Shown here one piece after another: positions 24,633 to 33,559 of a DNA stretch of 64,000 bases. The stretch lies in NCBI GenBank assembly GCA_001765415.1, contig CP017245.1:1054001-1118000 (forward strand), in the 5' to 3' direction. The translations under genes and the position numbers were made by a program. Positions within the stretch are counted from its first letter, which is position 1. The number at the start of each line of letters is the position of its first letter. The DNA is from Candidatus Melainabacteria bacterium MEL.A1 (GTDB lineage Bacteria; Cyanobacteriota; Vampirovibrionia; Gastranaerophilales; Gastranaerophilaceae). Under the pieces are notes generated by a model. The model did no database searches. It had not been told where the DNA came from and saw nothing but the letters and a program-made list of their open reading frames with translations.

Positions 24633-25121
24633 CTAGTTTTCGTTTATCTTTATATTTTTGAAAACATCAAGTCGTGGATCAGACAAATTTTCTTCTTTTA
24701 GAAATTTGTCCCCATTACAATTTATACCACAAACTTTTTTATTTGGTAAATTTAATATTACAGATTGATACAATAAGTCATAAATGTCAATTTCTTCTGC
24801 GCCATTCAAATCTGTTACAAACTGTCCATCTTTGAGTTCAAACTCTTGCCCGTAATCGTCAAGCAGAGCGTTTTTTGCATACATTTCGTTTACGTCAAAA
24901 TCGAAATTATAATCGTACTCTTTCAAACACAAATCACATTCCAATTTTACAGTTCCCTTAACATTTCCACCAACTTCAATAAACTCTCCGAGAGATTTTA
25001 TTTCTAAATCAGCAACAATCGGGGTAACACAACTTAGTCCATCAATTTTATCTTCAAAATGAAAATTAATAGTCTTTGACGATGTATTTTCTAATTCTTC
25101 TATCGAAATTTTATAATCCAT
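24633..25121 (-). CDS. DUF177 / YceD family protein
   Basis: A 162-residue member of the YceD (DUF177) family, which is genetically tied to 23S rRNA/L32 levels and almost always precedes rpmF. The family core is seen in VGGNVKGTVKLECDLCLKEYDYNFDFDVNEMY, with the conserved CxxC, and the C-terminal DIYDLLYQSVILNLPNKKVC with two further Cys. Its ATG overlaps the stop of the preceding small gene (TAATG), so translation is coupled. Confidence 0.88.
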   Translation of the reverse strand: MDYKISIEELENTSSKTINFHFEDKIDGLSCVTPIVADLEIKSLGEFIEVGGNVKGTVKLECDLCLKEYDYNFDFDVNEMYAKNALLDDYGQEFELKDGQFVTDLNGAEEIDIYDLLYQSVILNLPNKKVCGINCNGDKFLKEENLSDPRLDVFKNIKINEN

Positions 25122-25372
25122 TATCCTACGTATTGTTCTTCCTGTATTGCAAGTGAAGCAATTTGATTAGAAACAAAGCAAACTTTTTTCAAAGGTCCTT
25201 GAGTTTCTTTTTCAATCAAAGTTGCAGCTGCACTTTTCATCAATTGTTGTAATTCTACATAAAGTTCTTCAGGTTTTTCAACATATAAAACCAAAGGTGC
25301 TGCTGCGCCTTTTAAAAATACCAAAACTGAAGTTCTTTTTTTTATATTTTGCGGGTTGAATTGTTGTGCCAT
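25121..25372 (-). CDS. Small unknown protein coupled to yceD
   Basis: An 83-residue protein, no family recognised. Central hydrophobic strands (TSVLVFLKGAAAPLVLYVE) are followed by an amphipathic helix (PEELYVELQQLMKSAAATLIEKE) and a second strand region (KKVCFVSNQIASLAIQEE), suggesting a compact alpha/beta domain. AAGGAG precedes the start and the stop codon overlaps the yceD start, so it belongs to the rRNA/L32-lipid operon. Possible role in ribosome or lipid metabolism by context only. Confidence 0.72.
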   Translation of the reverse strand: MAQQFNPQNIKKRTSVLVFLKGAAAPLVLYVEKPEELYVELQQLMKSAAATLIEKETQGPLKKVCFVSNQIASLAIQEEQYVG

Positions 25373-25444
25373 TTCACACTCCTTCTTTCGTAACTACAAT
25401 TATAAACAAATGTTACGGAATTGTCAATTTTTTGAAAATTAAAA

Positions 25445-25470
25445 AAAGGGTGAAACAAATTTCACCCTTT
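25445..25470 (-). terminator. Terminator of tpiA
   Basis: Perfect 11-bp stem AAAGGGTGAAA/TTTCACCCTTT with CAAA loop (25445-25470), 25 bases past the tpiA stop and followed on the minus strand by a T-rich run. Confidence 0.88.
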
Positions 25471-25494
25471 AATAATATTTTATTTCTTATAAAA

Positions 25495-26295
25495 TTAATG
25501 AACCAATGACATTTTCATAGTTTTTTCAATAATTTCATTCAAGCTTTCAGATTTCAATGATGCGCCACCAATTAAAGCACCGTCAATATCTGATTTAGAC
25601 ATTTGTTCTTCAATTGTAGCAGGTTTTACAGAACCACCGTAAAGGATTCTGATAGCATCAGCAGCTTCTGCGCCAGCAACTTCTTTAACAACACTTCTAA
25701 TCATTGCGATTACTCTGTTTGCTTCGTCTGAATCACAAGTTTTGCCAGTTCCGATAGCCCAAATTGGTTCGTAAGCAATAACTGATTTAGCGATATCTTC
25801 AGAAGAAATTCCTTCCAAAGCAGCTTTAATTTGACCAGCAATCCAAGAATCTGTAACGCCTGATTCTCTTTGTTCAAGAGTTTCACCGCAACAAATAATA
25901 GGAATTAAACCACCTGCCAAAATTGCTTTTGCTTTCTTGTTAATCATTTCATCTGTTTCTGAGAAATATTGTCTTCTTTCAGAGTGACCGATAATTACAT
26001 AGTCACAACCGGCATCTTTCAACATTTCAACAGAAATTTCACCAGTGAATGCACCAGATTTTTCCCAATGACAGTTTTGACCTGCGATAGCAATTTTCTT
26101 TCCACCGCATCCGCAATCACATTGTACTGAGTGAACCGCATTAATAGATGTAAATACAGGAGCAATAATTACTGTTGGTAATTCTTGAGCTGTATAATCT
26201 TTTACAAAATTAGCAATGCCTTCAAAAACTGATTTAGCTTCTGATTGACACAAATTCATTTTCCAGTTTCCTGCAATAATAGGTTTTCTAGACAT
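25495..26295 (-). CDS. tpiA: Triosephosphate isomerase
   Basis: A 266-residue glycolytic enzyme interconverting dihydroxyacetone phosphate and glyceraldehyde-3-phosphate. GNWKMNL gives the catalytic Lys, IIGHSERR the His, AYEPIWAIGTG the Glu and LYGGSVKP the phosphate loop. A short Cys-rich insertion (QCDCGCGGKK, about residue 60) is unusual for the family and could bind metal or be a redox switch. AAGGAG precedes the ATG. Confidence 0.97.
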   Translation of the reverse strand: MSRKPIIAGNWKMNLCQSEAKSVFEGIANFVKDYTAQELPTVIIAPVFTSINAVHSVQCDCGCGGKKIAIAGQNCHWEKSGAFTGEISVEMLKDAGCDYVIIGHSERRQYFSETDEMINKKAKAILAGGLIPIICCGETLEQRESGVTDSWIAGQIKAALEGISSEDIAKSVIAYEPIWAIGTGKTCDSDEANRVIAMIRSVVKEVAGAEAADAIRILYGGSVKPATIEEQMSKSDIDGALIGGASLKSESLNEIIEKTMKMSLVH

Positions 26296-26388
26296 AATAA
26301 AAATTCTCCTTATTTATGTACGATTTACACTATTATTATATGAGGAAAATATTTTATTGCAATAAAACACTTGATTAATTCGTAAGAC

Positions 26389-26416
26389 TTGAAAACTTAA
26401 AAAAATATGTTATAAT
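26389..26416 (+). promoter_or_regulatory. Strong promoter of the candidate small RNA
   Basis: TTGAAA (26389-26394), 16 bases, TG-T-TATAAT (26408-26416). Predicted start near 26423. Confidence 0.7.
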
Positions 26417-26423
26417 ATAATAT

Positions 26424-26521
26424 GAAGGGCGGAGCAAGTTGCCGCTTGCTCATTTAAAAGCCCTTGTTTTATTTGGATTTGAGCGCTATGATTATCAGTA
26501 AGATAAGCACTAGCGCTTTTT
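26424..26521 (+). ncRNA. Candidate structured small RNA, about 98 bases, unassigned
   Basis: Between its own promoter and a terminator the sequence has no credible ORF but strong structure. The 5' hairpin has outer arms AAGGGC (26425-26430) and GCCCTT (26459-26464) enclosing GAGCAAG/CTTGCTC, with an unpaired ATTTAAAA on one side. A single-stranded U-rich linker follows, then AGCGCTA (26482-26488) pairs with TAGCGCT (26511-26517), enclosing TTATC/GATAA, and ends in TTTTT. I could not match it to SRP RNA, 6S RNA, tmRNA or a riboswitch I know. The U32 gene after it has its own start signal. Confidence 0.6.
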
Positions 26522-26552
26522 CAGTTAAATTTATTTGTAATATAATTATTGT

Positions 26553-28334
26553 ATGAAAAAAGTTGAACTGTTAGCACCTGCAAAAGATAAACAAACTGCC
26601 TTTGCAGCAATAAACTCAGGATGTGACGCAATTTATATTGGCGCACAAAATTTCGGTGCAAGAAAAAAAGTCGGAAATTCTCTTGAGGATCTAAAAGAAA
26701 TCGTTGATTATGCTCACAAATTCTATGTAAAAGTTCATGTTACCGTAAATACGATTTTAAAAGACACAGAACTAGTTGCAGCACAAGAGTTAATCCAAAA
26801 TTTATACAAAATCGGGGTAGATGCTATTATTGTTCAAGATATGGCAATATTTAAACTCGCAATTGAGGGAAAATTACCGCCTATTGCCATTCATGCCAGC
26901 ACTCAATGTGACAACAGAAGTTTAGAAAAAGTGAAATTTTTCAAAAACATCGGCGCATCAAGGGTAATCCTTGCAAGGGAACTATCTCTTGAACAAATTC
27001 GAGAAATCGGCAAATTCGCTCAAAATAACAATTTAGAAATAGAAACATTCGTACATGGCGCACTATGCGTATCATATAGCGGTCAGTGTTACATGAGTTA
27101 CTGTATTGGCGGACGTTCTGCAAACAGAGGCGAATGCGCTCAGGCTTGCAGAAAAAAATATTCTCTTATTGACGAAAAGGGAAATATTATTATAAAAGAT
27201 AAATACCTTTTAAGCATGAAAGATTTTAACGCCTCTAAACATTTAAAAAACTTAATTGATGCAAACGTAAAATCTTTCAAAATTGAAGGCAGACTAAAAG
27301 ACAGAAATTATGTTAGAAATGTTGTCGCATATTACAGACGAGAAATTGACAAGTTTGCAGATAAAACCTCATCCGGCAAAGTATTTTTAGATTTTGAACC
27401 AGATGTAAGAAAAAGTTTTAATAGAGGATTTACAGACTATTTTCTCAGCGAACGTAAAAAATGTTTCAATTTTGAAAGCCCTAAATCTCTTGGAGAAAAA
27501 CTCGGTAAAATAAAATTAGTAGGGAAAAACTACTTTGAAATCGAGTGGTCAAAAAATGCTTTATCAAAATCTTTAGGCCCGCAAGACGGTTTATATTTCA
27601 ATGAAATGGGTTGTCTTATAAATAAAACAGAAGGCAACAAAATTTTCCCAAACAAAATGGATGGAATTAAAACAGGAATAGAAATTTATAGGAATTTTGA
27701 TAGCAAGTTTGAAAAACAACTTGAAAATTCTAAAACAAAGCGTCAAATTGAAGTCAAATTTATTTACGAAAAAGGTGTTTTAAAAGCAATTGATGAAGAT
27801 GAAAATTCTACCGAATTAAATATTGATTGTTCCGAAATTCCTAAAAATCCTGAAAAAATGAAAGAAAACTTCATTACTCAACTTCAAAAAACGGGTGAAA
27901 GTGATTTTTATGTCACAGAAATAAAAATTAATGGAGAACTTCCATTTTTACCAATTTCTAAAATAAATGAAATCCGCAGAAATATTTTTTCAAAATTAAT
28001 GGATGAGAGGTTGAAAAACTATAAACGAGAAATTCAGAAACCTCTTAAATATTCAGAATTTCCTCAAAAAGAATTAGACTACAGAGCCAATATCTATAAT
28101 AACGAGGCAAAATTATTTTATGAGAACTGCGGTTGCAAAATTTGCGAAATGGCTTATGAAAGCGGACAAACTAAATCAAATCCAATAGAACTTATGCACA
28201 CCAAACATTGTATAAAATATGCGCTTGATATGTGCAAATCTCCGAAAAAATTATTCTTAATTGACGAAAAAGGTAAAAAATATCCATTAAAATTCGATTG
28301 CAAAAACTGCGAAATGTACGTATTAAGCAATTAG
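26553..28334 (+). CDS. U32-family peptidase-like protein (RNA-modification type)
   Basis: A 593-residue U32 protein. The TIM-barrel half (1-330) begins VELLAPAKDKQTAFAAINSGCDAIYIG, contains HASTQCDN and the signature ETFVHGALCVSYSGQCYMS with cysteines Cys-x6-Cys ... RGECAQACRKKY that bind an Fe-S cluster in characterised relatives, and SFKIEGRLKD. A C-terminal domain of about 240 residues follows, as in RlhA-type proteins. Members of this group hydroxylate rRNA or tRNA despite the peptidase name. The substrate cannot be told. TATAAT (26541-26546) ends six bases before the ATG without Shine-Dalgarno, suggesting a leaderless mRNA. Confidence 0.85.
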   Translation: MKKVELLAPAKDKQTAFAAINSGCDAIYIGAQNFGARKKVGNSLEDLKEIVDYAHKFYVKVHVTVNTILKDTELVAAQELIQNLYKIGVDAIIVQDMAIFKLAIEGKLPPIAIHASTQCDNRSLEKVKFFKNIGASRVILARELSLEQIREIGKFAQNNNLEIETFVHGALCVSYSGQCYMSYCIGGRSANRGECAQACRKKYSLIDEKGNIIIKDKYLLSMKDFNASKHLKNLIDANVKSFKIEGRLKDRNYVRNVVAYYRREIDKFADKTSSGKVFLDFEPDVRKSFNRGFTDYFLSERKKCFNFESPKSLGEKLGKIKLVGKNYFEIEWSKNALSKSLGPQDGLYFNEMGCLINKTEGNKIFPNKMDGIKTGIEIYRNFDSKFEKQLENSKTKRQIEVKFIYEKGVLKAIDEDENSTELNIDCSEIPKNPEKMKENFITQLQKTGESDFYVTEIKINGELPFLPISKINEIRRNIFSKLMDERLKNYKREIQKPLKYSEFPQKELDYRANIYNNEAKLFYENCGCKICEMAYESGQTKSNPIELMHTKHCIKYALDMCKSPKKLFLIDEKGKKYPLKFDCKNCEMYVLSN

Positions 28335-28347
28335 CAATAAAATCAGA

Positions 28348-28536
28348 TTAACCCAAAAGACTTTCTAATTTTTTTGCATCATCTTCAGCTTTTTGCGGAT
28401 TTTTAATCGTCATACGTTTCATATAAGAACGTAAAGCCTCTCTAATAAGTTCACTTCTGCTTCTTTGTTCGTTGCTTGCGATACCGTCAACCCTATGTAA
28501 AAAATCGTCAGGCATTGTTACCAAAATTTTAGCCAT
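28348..28536 (-). CDS. Ribbon-helix-helix (CopG/Arc-type) DNA-binding protein
   Basis: A 62-residue protein: AKILVTMPDDFLHRVD forms the DNA-contacting beta-strand and first helix, then RSRSELIREALRSYMKRM gives the second helix, the standard RHH dimer. The start at 28536 follows GGAG by seven bases; an open frame to 28602 is not similar. No toxin gene lies beside it, so it is a small autonomous regulator, or an orphan antitoxin-like protein. A perfect 14-bp palindrome over its promoter suggests autoregulation. Confidence 0.88.
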   Translation of the reverse strand: MAKILVTMPDDFLHRVDGIASNEQRSRSELIREALRSYMKRMTIKNPQKAEDDAKKLESLLG

Positions 28537-28571
28537 TTTAATACTCCGCTTATACTTCACACTATATACAA

Positions 28572-28585
28572 GCATGTTAACATGC
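28572..28585. promoter_or_regulatory. 14-bp perfect palindrome, likely RHH operator
   Basis: GCATGTTAACATGC overlaps the predicted -10 (TAACAT) of the RHH gene; TTGAAA lies 17 bases upstream of that -10 on the minus strand. The dyad suits a ribbon-helix-helix dimer. Confidence 0.6.
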
Positions 28586-28678
28586 CATTTTAATTTTTTC
28601 AATAGTATTAGCCTAAATGAGTAATGGACTTTTACATAATATTTTTTATACTAAAATAAAATTGAAAGGAGATACATT

Positions 28679-29215
28679 ATGGAAGATAACAATTATGAAC
28701 ACGGAAATTATGAAAAATGCTTTTTATGCAAACACCCGATAGCCAAATATGTGATGATTGGTTTGTTAATATTTTTTGGTGCATTTACAGCATTTTACGT
28801 TGTTGCAGATTGGCATTTCAAAAGGATGTTAGACCCTCTATTACAAATACAAAAGATGGATAAAGCAATGATGCGCCAAGAAAGACAAATGGACAAATTT
28901 GCTCAAAAAGAATTTGCCAAAGAACACCAAATGATGCAAAATACTGCTCCATTTATTCACGTTGACAAAGCTGATGACGCATACAAAATCATTATTGACT
29001 TAAGACCATTCGACAACAATGAAAAAAATATTGAAGTAAAAACAAACGGAAATATGGTTACAATTAACGGTGCCGGAGAAAAAAATTCTCATAAAGGGCA
29101 AGAAATAACAAGATATAGTCAAACCTTTGCTTTTGGGGAAAAGATTAATTCTGACGAGATTACAAAAGTTCGACAAAACAACGAATATATAATAACTATT
29201 CCGTTTATAGATTAA
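28679..29215 (+). CDS. Membrane-anchored small heat-shock protein (Hsp20-like)
   Basis: A 178-residue protein with a cytoplasmic N-terminus containing CFLCKHP, one transmembrane helix (about 22-45, YVMIGLLIFFGAFTAFYVVA), a Met/Gln-rich helical stalk (RMLDPLLQIQKMDKAMMRQERQMDKF) and a C-terminal alpha-crystallin-like beta-sandwich: AYKIIIDLRPF, NIEVKTNGNMVTINGAGEK, RYSQTFAFGEKINSDEITKVRQNNEYIITIPF. Hsp20 proteins hold unfolded proteins; membrane anchoring is unusual and puts the domain in the periplasm if the N-terminus is inside. AAAGGAG precedes the ATG. Alone on its strand, closed by a terminator. Confidence 0.82.
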   Translation: MEDNNYEHGNYEKCFLCKHPIAKYVMIGLLIFFGAFTAFYVVADWHFKRMLDPLLQIQKMDKAMMRQERQMDKFAQKEFAKEHQMMQNTAPFIHVDKADDAYKIIIDLRPFDNNEKNIEVKTNGNMVTINGAGEKNSHKGQEITRYSQTFAFGEKINSDEITKVRQNNEYIITIPFID

Positions 29216-29237
29216 TTTTGAACTAATATTGAAATGT

Positions 29238-29275
29238 AAAAGCATAACCTGTTTTGATACAGATTATGCTTTTTT
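29238..29275 (+). terminator. Terminator of the Hsp20-like gene
   Basis: AAAAGCATAACCTGT and ACAGATTATGCTTTT form a long stem with one mismatch and TTTGAT loop, followed by TT; the promoter of the next gene starts immediately after it. Confidence 0.8.
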
Positions 29276-29278
29276 GTA

Positions 29279-29287
29279 TGCTATAAT
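29279..29287 (+). promoter_or_regulatory. Extended -10 of the leaderless CheY-like gene
   Basis: TGC-TATAAT ends six bases before ATG at 29294; no Shine-Dalgarno could fit in the gap. Confidence 0.7.
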
Positions 29288-29293
29288 TCTGAT

Positions 29294-29689
29294 ATGAAAA
29301 TTTTGATTGTAGATGATTCAAACAGATGGGTTTTGCACCATAAATATATTATTGAACAAATTTTTAATAACAATGTGGAAATAGATACCGCAAATTCTGC
29401 AAAAGAAGGAATTGAAAGGTTAACCGCATCTATTGACACACCGTACGATTTCATTCTAACCGATATGCAAATGGAACCGGACTTTTTACCATTTTATGCT
29501 GGAGAATGGTTTATTAAACAAATCAAATTTTTCAATGAATACAAATACACAAAAATCATTGCAATTTCTGCTGCCGAAAATCTTAAACAAATAGCTCAAA
29601 ACTACGATATTGACTACATTCCGAAATACAGATGTAACGACATAAATTCATATTGTAACAAATTATTAAAAAACACTCAAAAACATTAA
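29294..29689 (+). CDS. Single-domain response regulator (CheY-like)
   Basis: A 131-residue receiver domain without output domain. ILIVDD gives the acidic pair at 7-8, ILTDMQM carries the phospho-acceptor Asp near residue 57, AISAA the switch Ser/Thr position and YIPKYR the conserved Lys. A loop after the Asp (EPDFLPFYAGEW) is longer than in CheY. No histidine kinase is adjacent, so it is an orphan. The start looks leaderless. Confidence 0.88.
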   Translation: MKILIVDDSNRWVLHHKYIIEQIFNNNVEIDTANSAKEGIERLTASIDTPYDFILTDMQMEPDFLPFYAGEWFIKQIKFFNEYKYTKIIAISAAENLKQIAQNYDIDYIPKYRCNDINSYCNKLLKNTQKH

Positions 29690-29756
29690 AGATTTTTCTC
29701 CACACAACCGACTAAATAATTGTTGAAAGGTTAGATTAAAAAAAAGGAGATATTTG

Positions 29757-29891
29757 ATGTACGGATATATTTCTTGGCCCGGAGTTTATAGTTTTAAAGA
29801 AGAATTAGGTCTGTTTCTTAAATATTGCAAAGAACAGATTGATGAGGTAATGAAAAAGATTGAAGAAACTGAAGACATTGTTACAAAATAA
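29757..29891 (+). CDS. 44-residue small protein, unknown
   Basis: A short gene with a textbook ribosome site (AAGGAGAT eight bases before ATG) and its own intrinsic terminator 30 bases after the stop. The peptide begins MYGYISWPGVYSFKEELGLF and continues as one charged amphipathic helix (LKYCKEQIDEVMKKIEETEDIVTK). No signal peptide. The combination of strong translation signal and terminator argues for a genuine abundant small protein. Function unknown. Confidence 0.7.
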   Translation: MYGYISWPGVYSFKEELGLFLKYCKEQIDEVMKKIEETEDIVTK

Positions 29892-29920
29892 GTGTCTTAG
29901 CTGATGATTATGGATGTGTA

Positions 29921-29954
29921 AAGGCGGTAAATTTTTTAGATTACCGCCTTTTTG
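29921..29954 (+). terminator. Terminator of the 44-residue gene
   Basis: GGCGGTAA and TTACCGCC arms with ATTTTTTAGA loop, followed by TTTTTG; may also serve clpB from the other side. Confidence 0.85.
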
Positions 29955-29982
29955 TTGTATAAATTTTTATTTGAAAAATCTG

Positions 29983-32604
29983 CTATTTATTAACCTTTTC
30001 AAATTTTAAATCTTTTCCATTAAAATCAATCGAAACTTTATCACCTTTAACAAACTCACCTTCCAGAATTTTCATAGACATAGGGATTTCGACCAATTGT
30101 CTTATCACACGTTTCAATGGTCTTGCACCATACAAAGGTTCATAGCCTTCATCCGCAAGGTGTTTTTTCGTTTTGTCTGTAATAGTTAATTCAATATCTT
30201 GATCTAACAAACGTTTTTTTAGTGAATTTGTTTGAATATCAACAATATGCGTCAATTCTTCTTTTGTTAAAGCTTTAAACATAACGATTTCATCAATACG
30301 GTTTAAAAATTCCGGTTTAAATTTTTCTTTTAATGCGTGATTTAATTCTTCTTTTTTCTCGTCTTCTGTTAATGATTTATCAAGAATTACCTCACTTCCG
30401 AGATTACTTGTCATAATGATTACAGTGTTTTTGAAATCAACAAGATGCCCTTGTCCATCTGTCAAACGCCCGTCATCGAACATCTGTAACATAAGGTTAA
30501 ACACATCAGGATGAGCTTTTTCAACTTCATCAAAAAGCACAACGGAATATGGTTTTCTCCTAACCGCCTCAGTCAATTGCCCGCCTTCTTCATAGCCGAC
30601 ATAACCAGCCGTTGCTCCAACCAAACGAGAAATCGCAGCTTTTTCCATAAATTCAGACATATCAATTCTGATTAGGGCTTCTTCATCATTAAACAGAATT
30701 TGTGCTAATGTTTTGCCTAATTCCGTTTTTCCAACCCCTGTAGGACCTAAAAACAGAAATGTACCAATAGGACGTTTCGGATCACGCAACCCCGAACGAG
30801 ATAACCTGATAGCATTTGAGATCTTTGTAACCGCCTCATCTTGACCAACAACACGTTCGTGCATAACTTTTTCCATCCCGATAAGTTTTTTTGATTCATC
30901 TTCCATCAAACGATTAACAGGAATACCAGTCCATTTTGCAACAATATTTGCAATATCGTCTTCATCAACTTCTTCTTTTAACAAACGTTTTTTACCTGAT
31001 TGCTCTTGAATTGCTTGCAATTTCTGTTCCATATCAAGCATCTGACTGTATTTTTGTTCTAAAGATAGTGACATTGAAGGATTTTTCTTATTAATCTCAA
31101 TTTGTGCCTTCAATTTTTCAATATTACGTTTCACCGCACCCGCAGAATCAATGACTTTTTTCTCTTTAAGCCACTGTTCTTTTAGTTTTTCAATTTTCGC
31201 TTCAATTTCAGAGATTTTTTTAAGGATTTTTTCTAACTTTTTAGATGCTTCCTGCGTTTCATCTTTTTCTAAAGCTTTTTTATTCATTTCTAATTGAATT
31301 TTTTCACGAATTAAAATATCAATTTCTTCCGGCATAGTATCAATTTCAATTCTCAAAGCAGAAGCCGCCTCGTCTAACAAATCAATCGCTTTATCCGGTA
31401 AACATCTATCAGAAATATAACGATGCGAAAGTTTTACTGCTGCAACTATCGCACTATCGAGAATTTTTACACTATGATAACCTTCATACTTGTCTTTCAA
31501 ACCTCTCAAAATACTTATTGTAGTTTCAACAGAAGGTTCTGAAGCAATTACCGGCTGAAAACGACGTTCCAAAGCCTTATCTTTTTCTATATATTTTCGA
31601 TATTCATCAGTTGTTGTCGCCCCAATTACCCTAATACCGCCACGTGCAAGCATTGGTTTTAAAAGGTTTCCGGCATCAGCAGAACCTTCTGATGAACCCG
31701 CTCCCATGATTGTATGAATTTCATCAATAAACAACATTAAGTCATCTGATTTTTCCTCTATTGCCTTTAATACAGCCTTCAAACGCTCCTCAAATTCGCC
31801 TCTGTAAGAGGCTCCGGCAAGCAATGCACCCAAATCAAGTGCCAAGATTTTATCGTTTCTTAAACTTTCAGGAACATCTCCCGAAACAATTCTTTGCGCT
31901 AGTCCTTCAATAATCGCAGTTTTACCAACACCAGGTTCTCCAATAATTACAGGATTATTTTTTGAGCGACGGTTTAAGATTTGAATTGTTCTACGTATCT
32001 CATCATCACGCCCAATTACAGGATCTAGTTTGCTTTTCGCAGCTAATTCAGTCAAATCTGTTGTGTATTTTTCAAGAGCTTCATTTTTCTTTTCGGTTTT
32101 TTCAGATATTGAAGTCTTACTATCAGATTTTACACTATCTTCCCCAACTGTTTCTTCAACATTAACAATGTTATTAACTTCCTCTGTCATTTTTTCATAC
32201 AAATCAAGTCTGTTAATATTTGATTGTTCCCAAAGGTGATTCAAAGTCTTGTTATCAATTCTGAAAAGTGCTAATATTAAATGTTCAACGCTAACTTGTT
32301 CATCACCATGCTTTTCTGCCTCTTCCTGCGCAATTTTCATCAAAACAATAGTATCTGTCGAAAATCTAACATCTGAAAATTTCCCTCTAGCAAAATACGC
32401 ACGTTTTGACACGTAATTATTTAATCTGTCAACAATTTCTGGATTATCAACTCCAACACGCTCAAACAAAATCTTAGGCAAATCATTTTGATCCAGCATT
32501 AAGGCAAGCATCAAGTGTTCAGGAAAAAGTTCAGGGTAATTTCTCGCTACAACTATTGATTTTGCGGATTTTATAATCGCTTGAACGTGGTCTGTTAAAA
32601 GCAT
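29983..32604 (-). CDS. clpB: ClpB disaggregase
   Basis: An 873-residue AAA+ chaperone that pulls proteins out of aggregates with DnaK. Layout: N-domain (1-145), a Lys/Ser/Glu-rich linker (about 150-180), first AAA domain with Walker A GEPGVGKT and [12 protein letters not shown], the coiled-coil M-domain (about 410-540, many [16 protein letters not shown] heptads) that marks ClpB, and a second AAA domain with [27 protein letters not shown] and a C-terminal D2-small domain. No IGF/L loop for ClpP is evident. AAAGGA precedes the ATG. No CIRCE or other heat-shock operator is visible upstream. Confidence 0.96.
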   Translation of the reverse strand: MLLTDHVQAIIKSAKSIVVARNYPELFPEHLMLALMLDQNDLPKILFERVGVDNPEIVDRLNNYVSKRAYFARGKFSDVRFSTDTIVLMKIAQEEAEKHGDEQVSVEHLILALFRIDNKTLNHLWEQSNINRLDLYEKMTEEVNNIVNVEETVGEDSVKSDSKTSISEKTEKKNEALEKYTTDLTELAAKSKLDPVIGRDDEIRRTIQILNRRSKNNPVIIGEPGVGKTAIIEGLAQRIVSGDVPESLRNDKILALDLGALLAGASYRGEFEERLKAVLKAIEEKSDDLMLFIDEIHTIMGAGSSEGSADAGNLLKPMLARGGIRVIGATTTDEYRKYIEKDKALERRFQPVIASEPSVETTISILRGLKDKYEGYHSVKILDSAIVAAVKLSHRYISDRCLPDKAIDLLDEAASALRIEIDTMPEEIDILIREKIQLEMNKKALEKDETQEASKKLEKILKKISEIEAKIEKLKEQWLKEKKVIDSAGAVKRNIEKLKAQIEINKKNPSMSLSLEQKYSQMLDMEQKLQAIQEQSGKKRLLKEEVDEDDIANIVAKWTGIPVNRLMEDESKKLIGMEKVMHERVVGQDEAVTKISNAIRLSRSGLRDPKRPIGTFLFLGPTGVGKTELGKTLAQILFNDEEALIRIDMSEFMEKAAISRLVGATAGYVGYEEGGQLTEAVRRKPYSVVLFDEVEKAHPDVFNLMLQMFDDGRLTDGQGHLVDFKNTVIIMTSNLGSEVILDKSLTEDEKKEELNHALKEKFKPEFLNRIDEIVMFKALTKEELTHIVDIQTNSLKKRLLDQDIELTITDKTKKHLADEGYEPLYGARPLKRVIRQLVEIPMSMKILEGEFVKGDKVSIDFNGKDLKFEKVNK

Positions 32605-32775
32605 TTTAATATTCCTTTCTGTTCAGAAAATTATAAAGTGAAATCATACCATAATCATCATTCAATTGCTTGAAATTCTTTTTCCAACAATATTTCAAAT
32701 TTCAAAAAACATCATCTATTTGAATGTTTCAGAAAAAATAAATTTACCTTAGAATTTCTGCGGAGGTAATGAATA

Positions 32776-33099
32776 ATGATTTTAACTAACATCGAAAGTG
32801 TTCCAGGAATGAACATCGTTGCACAATATGGTCTTGTCGCAGGAAGCACCGTTAGAGCAAAAAATGCTATCAAGGACTTTGGTGCCGGATTAAAAAACAT
32901 GGTTGGTGGCGAATTAAAAAGTTACACAGAACTTTTAATTGAAGCCCGCAAAGAAGCAACCGCAAGAATGGAAACGCAGGCAAGAGCATTGGGAGCAAAT
33001 GCTGTTATCAACGTGAGATTTGCAACATCTTCCGTTACGGTTGGTGCTGCAGAAGTTTATATTTATGGAACAGCAGTTAAAGTAGCTCCGAAAGGTTAG
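32776..33099 (+). CDS. YbjQ / UPF0145 family protein
   Basis: A 107-residue protein of the UPF0145 (heavy-metal-binding domain, YbjQ) family, pentameric in known structures: EARKEATARMETQARALGANAVINVRFATSSV is the family signature, preceded by GLVAGSTVRAKNAIKDFGAGLKNMVGGELKSYTELL. Function not established. GGAGGT eight bases before the ATG. First gene of a tight three-gene operon with a second YbjQ-like gene and an M48 protease. Confidence 0.93.
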   Translation: MILTNIESVPGMNIVAQYGLVAGSTVRAKNAIKDFGAGLKNMVGGELKSYTELLIEARKEATARMETQARALGANAVINVRFATSSVTVGAAEVYIYGTAVKVAPKG

Positions 33100-33106
33100 T
33101 GTTTTT

Positions 33107-33559
33107 ATGGGCGATATACTATTATTATTGATTTTACTTGCCATAACTTACACCACAGGTTGCATTATTGAAAAAAATCACTATAACAAAATCAAAAAAA
33201 GAGAAATTGCACTATTTCGTCAACCACATGTAAATTTTGGCGCAAAAAACTGGAAAACAAATAAAAAAATCAAAAAAATAGAGCTTGTTACAGGTGAAGT
33301 TGTTATAAGTGGAGATTATTTCAAAAACTTTGTAGCAAATTTAAAGAGCATATTTGGCGGAAGGCTTACAACATTTGAATCTGTTCTTGATAGAGGTAGA
33401 CGAGAAGCAATTTTAAGAATGCGTGAAAAAGCCAGATATGCAAACTTTATTATCAATACAAGGATAGAATCTGTTATGCTAAACGATGTATATGGCAAGG
33501 AATCCGTTCCTCAATGCGCAATCATAGCATACGGAACCGCAGTAACTTATGAAAAATGA
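33107..33559 (+). CDS. Membrane-anchored second YbjQ-like protein
   Basis: A 150-residue relative of the previous protein with an added N-terminal membrane helix (DILLLLILLAITYTTGC). The YbjQ core is diverged but recognisable: VTGEVVISGDYFKNFVANLKSIFGGRLTTFESVLDRGRREAILRMREKARYANFIINTRIESV. It starts seven bases after the first copy and overlaps the protease gene by 11 bases. The pair may form a membrane-tethered hetero-oligomer. Confidence 0.8.
   Translation: MGDILLLLILLAITYTTGCIIEKNHYNKIKKREIALFRQPHVNFGAKNWKTNKKIKKIELVTGEVVISGDYFKNFVANLKSIFGGRLTTFESVLDRGRREAILRMREKARYANFIINTRIESVMLNDVYGKESVPQCAIIAYGTAVTYEK

Noticed and set aside
32605..32775. CIRCE or other heat-shock operator upstream of clpB
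   Set aside because: No TTAGCACTC-N9-GAGTGCTAA-like dyad is present; TTCAATTGCTTGAA is a weak short repeat in AT-rich DNA.
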